From the NCBI GenBank assembly GCA_026120185.1, contig JANUWF010000008.1, positions 744,001-808,000 on the forward strand: DNA of 64,000 nucleotides, given 5' to 3'. Under the pieces are notes generated by a model. It made no database searches and was not told where the DNA came from. It saw nothing but the letters and a program-made list of their open reading frames with translations. Below are positions 11,382 to 22,260 of the stretch, in pieces (position 1 is the first letter of the stretch; each line of letters opens with the position of its first letter). A program made the translations under genes and the position numbers. This DNA is from Voacanga thouarsii (lineage: Eukaryota; Streptophyta; Magnoliopsida; Gentianales; Apocynaceae).

Positions 11382-12202
11382 ATGAACTCTGCTTGAAAAG
11401 GCGACAGTGTTGGTTGGTAGGCCAGTCCGAGCTAGCATGTGTACCTGGTATGGTATCACTTATATTCCCGGCGTGGACACCCGGATGGTTTTGTTGGGTA
11501 TAGAGATGGAGGAGTATCTCACCCGGTGGGCTGTACACTCACCTTGATCAGAACGCCCAATGTGTGGTAATCTGGTCTGGACAAGGTGCACAAAGTGTGG
11601 TGCCTTGGCCAATTTGTTCTCATGGATCCCAACGTGTGGTGACATGACTTTTATCCGAGTGGAGGATTTATTTTGTACAAAGTGTGACATTGAGAAAAAC
11701 CCACTCCTTGCGAAAAGAGATTGTTTATGACTTGCCAAATTATTTCTACAAATGTTTTACACTTTGCATACACGTACTATTCAAAACACCATGTGCACAC
11801 ACAGGACTTACTGAGATTTATTCTCACACCGTTTTACATCATGTTTTCAGGAGATAGATTGTGCTGAGTCAGCGGGGCATGTAATAGTTGAAGCTTTTGC
11901 TATTTTTCTCTATCCGTTCTAGGAGACATTTGTTGCTTATGATTTTAAACAATATTTTGTTTTATTCCGTTTTGCTCCAAGTTGAGCCTGATGTAATAAG
12001 AATATTTTTTTATTTGTCTAAGTTGATCCTTTTGGAGGTTGCATTTATATTTTATACCTCGTTCTAAAGACCCCTTGTCCTACGGGACGGGGCGACATCC
12101 CGGCCCTTTTAGGGTACGTAGTCGTGGGGTGTTACATTTATGGAATGTAAGAAGAAAATTTAAACATTAGTTAGGATAATTAAAAATAATACTTAAGTAA
12201 TG

Positions 12203-12256
12203 GGATTTGAACTCAAGACCTTAGAAATTAACCACAAAGCTCTAACCACTTAACCA
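12203..12256 (-). promoter_or_regulatory. tRNA-like A box/B box pair, 3' LTR of minus Tekay element
   Basis: On the minus strand, A box TGGTTAAGTGG (12256-12246) matches the consensus fully. B box AGTTCAAATCC (12213-12203) has one mismatch. The start-to-start spacing is 43 bp, close to that of a real tRNA gene. It lies 249 bp from the LTR start and is sense to the element. Confidence 0.55.
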
Positions 12257-12505
12257 CGTTAATTCTTATTCTTTTTTTTTCAACCAAATTCTCTTCTTTT
12301 CTAAATCTCAAGTCTCTTCCTAATTCATCCTCAAGTAAATTTCTATAATTACCCTTATTACTCAACAAGCATAAATAAACCATATAACCCATATATCACA
12401 ATTCTAAGGCACACGATTTTATCCAAGAAATATATTTTTATGCAATATAATATAATATGCATCACATCCGTCTAATTCTAGGGTAGGTTTAGGTGGGGTT
12501 TTACA

Positions 12506-12519
12506 TCTTTCCCTCCTTA
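12506..12519 (-). other. Polypurine tract of the minus Tekay-like element
   Basis: Read on the minus strand it is an uninterrupted run of purines apart from one T (TAAGGAGGGAAAGA), directly abutting the 3' LTR start TGTAAAACCCC at 12505. This is the normal position for the plus-strand primer of reverse transcription and fixes the LTR border. Confidence 0.85.
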
Positions 12520-15500
12520 GAAGAATTTCGTCCCAAAATTCAGCATGTACTTTTATCTTAGGTCGAGGTATTTTTGCTTCACCCGTTCTTCGGTCTTCCA
12601 CGTGGTATCTTAGGTGCCATGATGCTCCCACCGCACCTTCACCATTAGTATCTGTTTGTTCCAAAGAGTCTTGATATTTCGGTCCAAAATTTTGATTGGT
12701 TTCTCCATGTAACACATGTCGGGTTGCAATACCACCGGTTCATCATTCAAAACATGTCTTGGGTCAGCATTGTACTTCTTCAGTTGTGACACATGGAATA
12801 CATCATGTATTCCTGTCAAACCATTTGGCAAATCCAGCCTACAAGCAACAAGCTCAATTCTTTCTGTGATGGAGGATGATCCCAAATCTCGGATTCAACT
12901 TTCCACCTTTTGGATGCTTCAAGATTCCCCTACTAGGAGTTAATCTCAAAAACACACTGTCTCTTACCTAGAAATCCAACTCTCTTCACCTATTGTCTAC
13001 ATAACTCTTTTATCGGCTCTGAGCCATTTTCTATTTCTCTCTGATCATTTTCACCTTATCTGACATTTCCTGAATGCAAACTTCTCTAGGCTTGCTTATG
13101 TGACCCTCTTCCGATCAACTCCAGTACAAAGGCACTTGACACTTACTTCCATACAACATTTCATATGGAGCCATACCAATTGAAGATTGGTAGCTCTTAT
13201 TGTAAGCCAACTCTGTGTACGGTATGCAATCAATCCACTTATCCCCAAAATCAAATATGCAAGCTCTTAACATATCTTCTAATATCTGAATAACCCTTTC
13301 TAACTAACCATCAATTTATGGGTGTGCCGCCGTGCTGAACTTCAAATTAGAACCCATTAATTCTTGAAACTTGGCCTAAAATCGAGATGTAAACCTTGGG
13401 TCTCGGTCAGACACAATATCAAAAGTACTCCATGCAATCTAACTATCTCTCGCACATATGTTTGTGCTAACTTTTTCATTGAGTCTTTTACGTTCACCGA
13501 AATAAAATGCGCTGATTTAATTAATCTGTTAACCACTATCCATATGGCATCCTTTTGGGTTTTTGCCATAGGTAGTTCGGTAACGAAGTCCATGGTTACC
13601 TCTTCCTATTTCCATTCCGGTATTGGTAAAAGTTGCAATAATCCTGTTGTCTTTTTGTGTTTTGTTTTAACCGTCTGACAGGTCAGACACGTAGAGACAT
13701 ACCTCACCATGTCCTTCATTTTAGGCCACCAATAGACTTTTTTCAGGTCTTGATACATTTTCACTTCTCCCGGATGAATAGTCTACTTGCTGCTATACGC
13801 CTCTTCTAAAATCTTTTCCTTCAGCTGCTGCTCATTAGGCACACACAAGTGATCTTGAAAGTACATTACTCCCCCCTCATCCTTCCAGAAATCACTGCCC
13901 TTCCCACTTAAGTTCTTTATCCTTAAAATGTTGAAATTTCGCATTACTTTGCTGTGCTTTTGATGATTTTCTACCATAGATCTGGTATTAATTTCAGATT
14001 GCTGATATAAATCCTTCCTTTCTGTACCTCAGTCCTCCTATCCAATACTTCTTGGATTGCTTAAATCTTTTAAATTCTCAATCTGGCCATTTTTTACCTT
14101 ACAACTTAGGGCATCAACAACTATGTTAGCCTTCCTTGGGTGGTAGTTAATAGGACAACGATATTCCTCAAGGAATTCCATCCATCTCCGCTCCCAAAAA
14201 TTCAAATCCTACTGAGTAAAAATATATTTTAGACTCTTGTGGTCTGTGAACACTTCATACTCAGTTCCATATAAATAATGTAGCCATTTCTTCAAATAAA
14301 AAACAATGGCAGCCAGCTCCAAATCGTGTGTCAGATAATTGACTGTGTGAGGCTTCAACTTCAGCGAGGCATAGGCTATTACCTTCCTATCCTGCATCAA
14401 CACCGCTCATAAACCCTCCTTAGATGCTTCAGTATGCAAAGTGTAGGGTTTGTCTCCCTTTGGTGGACGCAGCACTGGGGCCTTCATTAATCTCTACTTC
14501 AGCTCTTGGAAACTTTTCTCGCACTTCTCACTCCAGACAAAAGGTACATCTTTTCTCAACAATTGGATCATAGGTGATGCCTGAGTTGAAAACCCCTTAA
14601 TAAATAACTTGTAATAGCTAGCCAACCCCAAAAAGCTTTTGATCTCAGTGATGTTCTCTGGTTATTTCTAGTTTAAAACCACTTCAACTTTTACTGGGTC
14701 CACTTTGAATCCATCCTTGGATACCATATGGCCAAGAAATGACACATTATCCAGGCAAAATTCACACTTGCTAAATTTGGCGTAAAGCTTATGTTCTCTT
14801 AGCTTCTCCAATACCAGCTTTAGATGCTCTGCATGATCCTCTAGGCTCTTGGAATATATAAGTATATCATCGATGAATACCGTCATAAATTTATCTAACA
14901 TGATGCATCAAATCCATAAATATCGCCAATGCATTTGTCACCCCAAATGGCATTACTACGAACTCATAGTGACCATATCTAGTGTCAAAAGCTGTCTTGG
15001 GAATATCTTCCTCCTTTATCCACACTTGATAATATCTCTACCTCAAATCTAGTTTGGAATAATAGCTAGAGCCTTGCAATTGGTCAAACAGCCCATCAAT
15101 TAAAGGTAGAGGATGTTTGTTCTTAATGGTCAAATTTTTCAAACCCTCGATAGTTGATGAACAACCTGAAGATCCCGTCCTTCTTCTTCACAAATAGCAC
15201 TAGGGCTCCCCAAGGTGATGTTCTTGGCCTTATATAACATTGCTTCATCAATTTTTCTAGTTGCTTCTTTAGTTCCCTCAATTCTGCTAGTGCCATTTGA
15301 TATGGGGTCCGCGATACAAGTTCTGCTCCTGGAATCAGATCTATAGTGAACTCCACCTCCCGAGTAGGAGGAAGAGAAGTGAGTTCTACTGGAAACACAT
15401 CAGTAAAATATTTTACCACCTTAATATTTTCCAGGGTGCACTGATCCTTTGACTTATTTATCATGTAAGTCAAATATCCTTGGCATCCTTGCTTTAGCAA

Positions 15501-15530
15501 CTTCTGGGCTTTTGTTCCAGCTATCAAAAA
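12520..15530 (-). pseudogene. pol: Ty3/gypsy pol (RT - RNase H - integrase - chromodomain), broken
   Basis: Minus-strand order from 15527: AGTKAQKLLKQGCQGYL (protease/RT linker), VEFTIDLIPGAELVS and [15 protein letters not shown] (RT). The RT catalytic box is FIDD at 14877-14866, followed by [15 protein letters not shown]. RNase H shows [21 protein letters not shown] and [13 protein letters not shown]. Integrase shows YWWPKMKDMVRYVSTCLTCQ and MDFVTELPMAKTQ. The C-terminus has GIHDVFHVSQLKKYNADP, then a chromodomain-like tail ending in LNFGTKFF. This is the Tekay/Del chromovirus pattern. Several stops and frameshifts break it. Gag and the protease core are absent. Confidence 0.88.
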
Positions 15531-15636
15531 CTTGAATTATTTTACTCACTTGCTGTTGAATTCTAGCACATCACATCCAGGTCTAATGAACAAGATAGAT
15601 TTATTCTTACAATCTATCTTATTCTCTAATACCATT
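15531..15636 (-). other. Primer-binding site and short leader of the minus Tekay-like element
   Basis: Directly after the 5' LTR end (minus) comes AATGGTATTAGAG at 15636-15624, matching the initiator tRNA-Met type primer site (TGGTATCAGAG) with one change. About 90 bp of leader follows, then the frame of the protease/RT linker. Gag and protease should lie here, so an internal deletion joins leader to pol. Confidence 0.75.
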
Positions 15637-16343
15637 TGTAATACCCCACTACCTACATATCCTAAAAGGGCCGGGGATGTCGCCTCGTTCATAGGACAAG
15701 GGGTCTTTATAACTAGGACTCACAGAAGAAATGAAAGAAATGATCCAAATTTAAACTTATTATAGATCAAAACAATACATGAATAGGTTTCAAAACAAAC
15801 AAATGTTAACTAGAGTCTCTCAAAATGAAATACATGCAAAATAAGTCTTCAATGAAAGGCAACACTAATCAATCAACCTTCACAACATGATCGACCTGAA
15901 AACATGGTGTAATAGGATTTTGAGAAATAAATGTCAATAAGCCCGTGTGTGATTAAGGTGTTTCAGGAAAAACAGTTCATGTATGCAACTTGAGAAACAT
16001 TGATAAAAGTAAAGTTCTTGCAAGTCACAAATAAATTTCACAAAGCGAGGAGTGGTGTTTTCCTTTCTAATGTCAGACATAGTATATAATAAAAGCAACC
16101 ACTTAAAACAAGTAGACATGGCACCACACTTTGTGCACCATGGCAAAAGAATGTTCGGAATGTCACACTTTGTACATTCTGACATAAGGTAGGTGTGCGG
16201 CCCACCGAGTGATATACTGTTCCATCTCTACACCCAAACTGATCGGTTGTCCATTTTGGAAATACACAACCTACTTGAACTGTACTTGCTAGCTCGGACT
16301 GGTATGATCTACAGAACTGGCATCCTATTAGGGAATGACCCAC

Positions 16344-16370
16344 TCCTCAGAGGTGGCCACTTACTGAGAG
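16344..16370 (-). other. Conserved LTR hairpin, variant stem
   Basis: Minus strand: 5' arm CTCTCAG, 13-nt loop ending GGCCACCT, 3' arm CTGAGGA. Five inner Watson-Crick pairs and one wobble form. Four of these pairs differ from the CTTCTGG/CCAGAAG version by changes on both sides. Confidence 0.5.
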
Positions 16371-17458
16371 ACTTATCTTAGCCCTTCAAAGACTAGTCCT
16401 AATAGTCTACCCTTATTAAGTACTCAACGTTGTATTTGTCCCTTTTGAGAAAAGAAAAATCATTCAATGTGTTTTCTTTGAAATAGCAATGGTTTATAAA
16501 TTCTTGTCAAAGTTGGTTTTTGGAAACAGTTTAGCATTTGGTTTAAAATTGCTTGCTCAACTTGAAATTGTTTGATTGACCGGAAAAGGAAAAGAAAATT
16601 GTCCATAATCGCATTCCAATTACATTTCCACGTATACAGCACATTTTGACTTGCCGAAGTGATTTTTTATCTTCAAACAGCTTTAGGCAAGGAGTTACCT
16701 AATCTCTTGCTTTTTTTTTTTTACACAATAGTCTTCCAACTTAGCTCAAGGCAATCTAACCCCGCCTGGGATAAATAGGGTATAAGTCCATGGTGCATAA
16801 CCAAGCAACAATTGTTCAAATAAATAACTCCCAACCTAAAATGCTTAAGCTTAACTAGTTACAACAACATCCAGTTATGACAATAATGTCATAGGAGTTC
16901 TAAAATTAATTGATAAGGTATTTTGGGGTTTGTTATTAATTTATGAAATAAGAATAATTTGATATGCCAATATAAATAGGTGTTATAAATAATAATTAAT
17001 AAATTAAAACAATAACTATTTATTAACAAAAAATAATAAATTATAAATAATATTAATTATAAATAATGAATAAGATTAATAATAAATCATAATAATTATT
17101 TATTATTATGAATAATACATAAGTGTAGATAAAAGTTTTAGTAAGAATAATCAATAATATGAATATAAAAGATATTCATATTAATTAATTCCAATATATT
17201 ACTATTGATATTTAATAATGCTTAATAAAATATTACAATTTGTTTATCTAATAAAATAATAATATTTTAAGCAGTTATTAATTCTGAAAATATTGCTATT
17301 GACCAAAATTAATAAATTAAATTAAATAATGATAGTAATTATATTAATAATAATGATAAAAACAAAAATGCTAATAATAATAGTAGTAGTAAAAAGTAGC
17401 TCTAATAATAATTTTTAATGACCATAGTAAATTTACTAGTACGAAAAATTTAGAAAGG

Positions 17459-17503
<45 letters not shown>

Positions 17504-19654
17504 TACACACATATATTCAATAAATAAAATGTTGATTTATGCAAAAATAGACTTGTAATAACATTTACCACAACAAGGGTGATACTAAACCAATAATAAT
17601 ATAAGGTATTTGGTGTCAAAAATAGCATCATGGGAGCATAATCAAAACAATGGTGATATAATTTCCATCACTCATCACAACATCCATATTAGTGACATTA
17701 AACCTCTAATCATAATGTACCCATGAGCATATAATGAGGCTAAAGCATAATCCAACAATAATTTAAAAGCCTCAATATCTATTTCGATCTTCATATCTTA
17801 AAATTATTCTCTCCACCCACATCCATATCTCCATCCCAATAATATTAAATCAACATATTAACTTCATAATCTAGAAGTCTTGAGTTAGAAAAATTAAGAA
17901 GAAGGTCATAGAAGAAATACTTGCATGATGATCATTGGGATCAAAGATGTTGTCTTATCCAATGAAGACCCTTGAGTGCTTGAAGAGTCCTCTATCAATT
18001 GAAGTTGTTCAAGGATGACCACCAATGGATTGGTCAATAGAGAGAGAGGGAGAGAGTGATTAAGATGGTGAAGAAAAGAAGATGAAGAAGTGAAGAGGAT
18101 TAAGATTATTGAATTTACCATTTTGATGTTCTTCTTACCTTGAACAAAAAAGGCACGCTTGATCCAAAAGAGAGATCAACTTCGGTTATTTTAGTGTTAT
18201 GGAGTATACTAAGGATGAGTATAGGTTGAATCCTAGTTGATTTGAGGGATTTTGGAGTGATTTGGGATGAGTAGAAATGAGGTTGAAGAAGTTTAGTGTG
18301 TGTTCTTGGTGTTCTTGAGAATACAAGAGAAAATTGAGAGAAGAAGATAAGTGTGTGCTTGGTGAGTTATGGCCAAATGGCCTTGCTAGAGAGGGGAGTT
18401 TCAGTTATCTTAGGGTGAGAGAGAAACTAGAGCAAGTTTGAATTTCAAAATGAGGGAAAAGTGGAGATTTTGGAGGTAGAAGATTCGTTAATAGTGATTT
18501 CTTCTTGAATGTCTCTAGTCCTTCAATAGTGGGTTGCTAGTCTAGCCATGTCTTAGTTGGTGAAATGGAGAATTATTCCAGGTTTAGGCTGGCCGAGAAT
18601 GGTTGTACTAGAGAGGAAGAAATTCTGGTTTATTAGCCTAACTAGACGAGAGTTTAAGGGAGTAAAAGTTGGGATTTAATTTTCAAGTTCGAAAATTTTG
18701 AATAGAGTGAAGTTAGGAAAGGTTTGAGGTGGCTTAATGTAGCTCTAATGGCCAAGGTTGATGAAGAAGATAAGATGTTCAGCTATGGCTTCAAGGTGGC
18801 TGAAATCATGAAGGTGAGTGAAGAAGAAATCAGTTCCCACCTTTGCTATGCAAGCTGAAAAATTTTTGGAATGTAGCTACAAGAATTCTTAGAATACGAA
18901 ATGATTTGTTATCAGAAATTTCAAATTATTTTGAAATGGATTTGCAGCTGAAACTTAGGAGTGTTTAAAGGTCCATTAATGGTGGCTTTCTATCCATCAT
19001 CTTGGAGAAGAAATAGGAGAGTTTTAGATGATCTTATGCCTGAATTCAATTTCCATGACTAAACGCTTGGTAGCTTGTTGGAAAATTTCTGGTTTGGAGA
19101 GGCAATATGAGCTGCTAAATTCCAAGGCATTTTCAGCCTCTTACTCACACAAAATTGGTTGCTTGTTAGCAAGAATTGAATGGCAATTATGCTGCATTTT
19201 TTTAGACATCCTGCCAAGAGGAAATGCTGGAAAAAATCCAGATTTATGCCAAAACAAGAACAAAAAAAGCATAGTTCTTTGAAGGAGAAACTATGGTGAT
19301 TTCATTGAAAATCAACTAGCTATTTCTCCTCTTATATTTCAGTCATCTCCTATCTCAAAAGCTGGAATTTTCTTTCGAAAATTCAAGCCTAAGATTATCC
19401 ATGATATTTCATAAAAAAAAAAAATTGAGAGAATTAAAGAAATAGAAGTATTTTTTTTTTAATTTAAATAAGTTAGGATATAGATTGCTAAAATGATGGG
19501 GACCAAAACTCTTCTAGATTTTCTTTTAGGACAAGATCACATGGTTAGGACATTACCACTATGTCTTACCCAAAACAACGTTCCTAGCTTTATGGAATGT
19601 AAGAAGAAAATTCAAACACCAGTTAGGATAATTAAAAATAATACTTAGGTGATA

Positions 19655-19708
19655 GGATTTGAACTCAAGACTTCAGAAATTAACCACAAAACTCTAACCA
19701 CTTAACCA
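19655..19708 (-). promoter_or_regulatory. tRNA-like A box/B box pair, 5' LTR of minus Tekay element
   Basis: A box TGGTTAAGTGG (19708-19698) and B box AGTTCAAATCC (19665-19655) are identical to those in the 3' LTR, with the same 43-bp spacing, 248 bp from the LTR start. Confidence 0.55.
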
Positions 19709-19956
19709 CCTTAATTCTTATTCTTATTTTCCAACCAAATTCTCTTCCTTTCTAAATCTCAAGTCTCTTCCTAATTCGTCATCAACTAAAATTCTCTAAT
19801 TACCTTTGTTACTCAACAAGCATAAATAAACTATATAACCCATATATCACAATTCTAAGGCACATGATTTCATCCAAGAAATATATTTTTATGCAATATG
19901 ATATGATATATACCCCATCCCTCTAATTCTAGGGTAGGTTTTGTTGGGGTTTTACA

Positions 19957-20195
19957 ATGTTGATGAGGGCTCAAATCCATAAGGACCCTAGAGAAACAAA
20001 GTCTAGGTTCTTGGGAGGATTGAATAGGGAAATAGCCAATTTGATAGAGTTGCACTCCTATGACTATTTGGAGGATATGGTTTATGCCGCTATGAAGATT
20101 GAGAGGCAACTAAAGAGGAGGGTCTTTGCTAAGCCTACACTTCCAGATCCAAACACCACTAGCAAGATACTAATTAAGAAGGATGATACACCTAA
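19957..20195 (+). pseudogene. gag: gypsy-1 gag, first fragment
   Basis: The frame reads MLMRAQIHKDPRETKSRF, then FLGGLNREIANLIEL, YDYLEDMVYAAMKIERQL and KRRVFAKP. These are the C-terminal half motifs of the retrotransposon gag family (particle protein of Ty3/gypsy). The apparent start Met is internal to the family; the true N-terminus was separated by the Tekay-like insertion ending at 19956. The fragment ends in DDTP plus two bases and continues at 29175 in the same frame. Confidence 0.85.
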
Positions 20196-21943
20196 TGTTA
20201 GGAATTTTTCATGGATAATCATGGTTGTGCAGTGGAAAAAAAACAAGAATTCCACACCGAGTATCACGTTTTATGCATTAATAGGTATTAAACGGTAAAG
20301 AAATCATACCTTCTAAGTGCCTCTGTGAAACAAAAATTTCCTTTTGCTCTGAGGTGCAATCCAACAAACAGGGAGAATATCTTCTCTTTCGTTCTGTCAA
20401 AACACCACAATCTAAGTATAGGATTATCTCCAATAAAGTCGACACGAGAATGGTGCTCAAGAATCGCCAAGGATTTTGTGCTAGCAAAATTCAATTGGCA
20501 GCTAGGTTTTGTTGTTTCCAGAAGAAGAATAATACAAAAGGAAGTCTAGGTTTTTTTTTTTTTTTTCTCGAAGGAAAAACAAAACCTCTGTATGTGTAAT
20601 CACAAAAAACCATAAATCCACGAAGAGTATATATATCATATATATATTTTTCCTTCATCATTTTGGTAATCAGAATCCATAGCAAACATGAATTCTTAAT
20701 TACTAATTGTTATTATGATTTTTGTTAATTATGATATGGCCCACAACTTATAACTAATTATAATATGACTACAACTTCTTCTTCTTTTCACAATCAACCC
20801 TATAATGTTATCAAATAATATCTTGAGTGCTCAATTCTCTATTGTGTGTGACCTATTAGGTTTCTCGGTCTATTTGTAGCAAAATATGAATTAATCTAAA
20901 CGTCTTTAAGATTAATAATCCTTAATAATTTTAGAATTAACTTATTAATTCTAATAAGGATTGATTTATTTATTCTCTAATTAATAAATCTATATTCAGC
21001 AGATCATGAGCTGTATCTGGCAACACATCATGACCACCCAAAAGTCCAAAAAGTCAAGTGGCTTGACATGAATCTTTTAATAGAAAATAACAGTGCAATA
21101 AACTCCTTTTACTATACAATATCTCATTTGGTTTAGAGTACTGAATTAGTGCCAACTCTTTTCAGAATTATAAATTAATTCCAGCCCAAATATTTTAGTA
21201 CTTGTTCCTCAAATCCACTACTGATCATATGTATCAATTAGAACTATTTTCAATATACAATCGTCTTGGTCAAGGACTTTTCGAGTGGTGATTCCTACAA
21301 GTGGCTGTGAGATATTCACTCATACTATTAGAAGTGTGAATCCTTTATTGATCCTCTCAACTATTTTTATTTGCTTCATGTTGTGCCCAATATCTATCCC
21401 TTAGGTGGTCTTGTCAAGACTCCAAAGATTGGAATCAAAGTCCAACACTTAGCAAATAAAGTACCTTAAAGATCTCAAGTCTAAGGACACTTGCACATTT
21501 GCTATGATGATATTCTATCATTAGCAATAAATAGTTATCCATGTGATTATCTCATAGCTAGGTCATCTAATGTACTTGTTTAGGTAACAAGCATGCACAT
21601 GTTAACTTTGTATATCACAATACTCATGGATGTGAGAACTACTGCCTAATCAAATCAGGAAGTATAACACGTGCTAGTCTTAATGTATTAATGATGTCCT
21701 ATCTCATTAATGCTATGACTAGGGATAATTTAAGTATGAGCACTATCTAGTGTAGTAAGAACCTGACATCATGATCTCTATCATGATTTTCTTAACACAG
21801 TGTTGCACTTAGGACTTTATGTAACAATTATTTTACACGAAAGCATAAATAAAACAAACTAAAAGATAAAGAATGTCTTGTTTTACTTAGTAATGCCCAA
21901 TATACAAAATACATACGATTGCCTCTAGGGCATAACACTAACA
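20196..21943 (-). repeat. 3' LTR of the minus copia element (1,748 bp)
   Basis: Direct repeat of 27527-29169. It carries about 100 bp extra near 20549-20645 (a poly-T run followed by a TATATATC-rich stretch) that the 5' LTR lacks, which explains most of the length difference. Minus-strand start is TGTTAGTGTTATGCCC at 21943. Confidence 0.9.
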
Positions 21944-22069
21944 AAATCCTAATTGCACTAGATCCAATCATTCATGTATCTAATACCGAATGACTCAACA
22001 TGTCTATAATGTCCAATTATTAATATATTTAATACCGCATGACTCAACATGTCTATCATATTTTTATTT

Positions 22070-22260
22070 TTATTTTTTGGATAGTGCTTTTGTATGCGGG
22101 TTAGCTATGTTCTCATATGTGGGAACTTTCTCTATTTTTTACATCTTTTCTATTATTGATTTCATAAATCAAGTGATAGCACTCAAATTGAACACGTAGC
22201 CTGATTGTGACTCGTAGCCATTATTATCATATTAGAAACTTGTATCAATATACCTTTTAC
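22070..22260 (-). pseudogene. pol: RNase H remnants of the minus copia element
   Basis: Between the RT end and the 3' LTR only short pieces remain: YIDTSF..YDNNGYESQSGYVF (about 22255-22195), HLIYEINNRKD (about 22180-22140) and the pol C-terminus ENIANPHTKALS ending near 22080. The intervening RNase H blocks, including the WKSSKQ and DNN(G/Q)A regions, are deleted. A 27-bp block with GACTCAACATGTCTAT is duplicated at 21980-22057, after the pol stop. Confidence 0.7.

Larger units (their letters stand above)
8722..12136 (+). mobile_element. Solo Tekay-type LTR, 3.4 kb, TSD TTTAT
   Basis: Starts TGTGATACCCC and ends GGGGTGTTACA, flanked by TTTAT at 8717-8721 and 12137-12141. No internal region or second LTR is attached, so it is a solo LTR. 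The paralogous unoccupied site at 19581-19600 reads CTAGCTTTATGGAATG with one TTTAT (19589-19593), which proves the borders. It is near-identical in layout to 42410-45809. Internal marks are a tRNA-like A/B box (8985-9035), AG|GTAAG motifs near 10513 and 10730, a hairpin (11355-11381) and repeated AAAGTGTGG-like motifs (11556-11688). Confidence 0.95.
6807..12505 (-). repeat. 3' LTR of the minus Tekay-like element, truncated and split by a solo LTR
   Basis: Net LTR sequence is 6807-8721 plus 12142-12505, homologous to 17460-19956. It begins (minus) at 12505 next to a polypurine tract, as expected for a 3' LTR. Compared with the 5' LTR it lacks the segment equivalent to 18641-18807 (about 167 bp) and everything equivalent to 15637-17460. 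A tRNA-like A/B-box pair is kept at 12203-12256. Confidence 0.82.
6807..19956 (-). mobile_element. Tekay-like Ty3/gypsy element, minus strand, gag/PR deleted, nested solo LTR
   Basis: Read on the minus strand: 5' LTR (19956 to 15637), primer site, short leader, pol from the end of protease/start of RT through integrase and chromodomain, polypurine tract, then 3' LTR (from 12505 leftward, interrupted by a solo LTR at 8722-12136). Both LTRs begin TGTAAAACCCC, and the 5' LTR ends GGGGTATTACA. The 3' LTR loses homology at the AT microsatellite near 6807, so its last about 1.8 kb is missing. The element interrupts gag of the plus-strand gypsy-1 at 19957. The left target site is lost, so no duplication can be shown. 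Confidence 0.85.
15637..19956 (-). repeat. 5' LTR of the minus Tekay-like element, about 4.3 kb
   Basis: Begins (minus) TGTAAAACCCC at 19956 and ends GGGGTATTACA at 15637, next to the primer site. The 17460-19956 part matches the 3' LTR; the 15637-16800 part matches the 3' ends of the 3.4-kb LTRs (GTGCACAAAGTGTGGTGCC, AAAGACCCCTTGTCC, the hairpin at 16344-16370). Between them, 16920-17460 is very AT-rich with ATT/AAT triplet runs and an (AT)n run at 17461-17500. No coding sequence is seen in it. Confidence 0.8.

Noticed and set aside
11460..11738. A 92-codon minus-strand frame conserved in both 3.4-kb LTRs (also 45134-45412)
   Set aside because: The two frames sit at the same place in two copies of one LTR, so conservation comes from shared descent. 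The few differences change amino acids about as often as not, no family motif is present, and the diverged LTRs do not keep it.
8722..12136. A large retrotransposon derivative (LARD) with its own short LTRs
   Set aside because: The only terminal structure is one TG..CA unit with inverted TGTRATACCCC/GGGGTGTTACA ends and a 5-bp duplication. The 3' part matches the end of a genuine LTR that abuts a primer site at 15637, so it is a solo LTR.
12203..12256. A functional tRNA gene
   Set aside because: A and B boxes and their spacing fit, but the T stem has mismatches, no acceptor stem is formed and no anticodon arm is convincing. Reported as a tRNA-like promoter pair instead.
16920..17460. A separate element in the AT-rich block
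   Set aside because: No ends or duplications are visible and it lies inside the continuous 5' LTR. Treated as part of that LTR.
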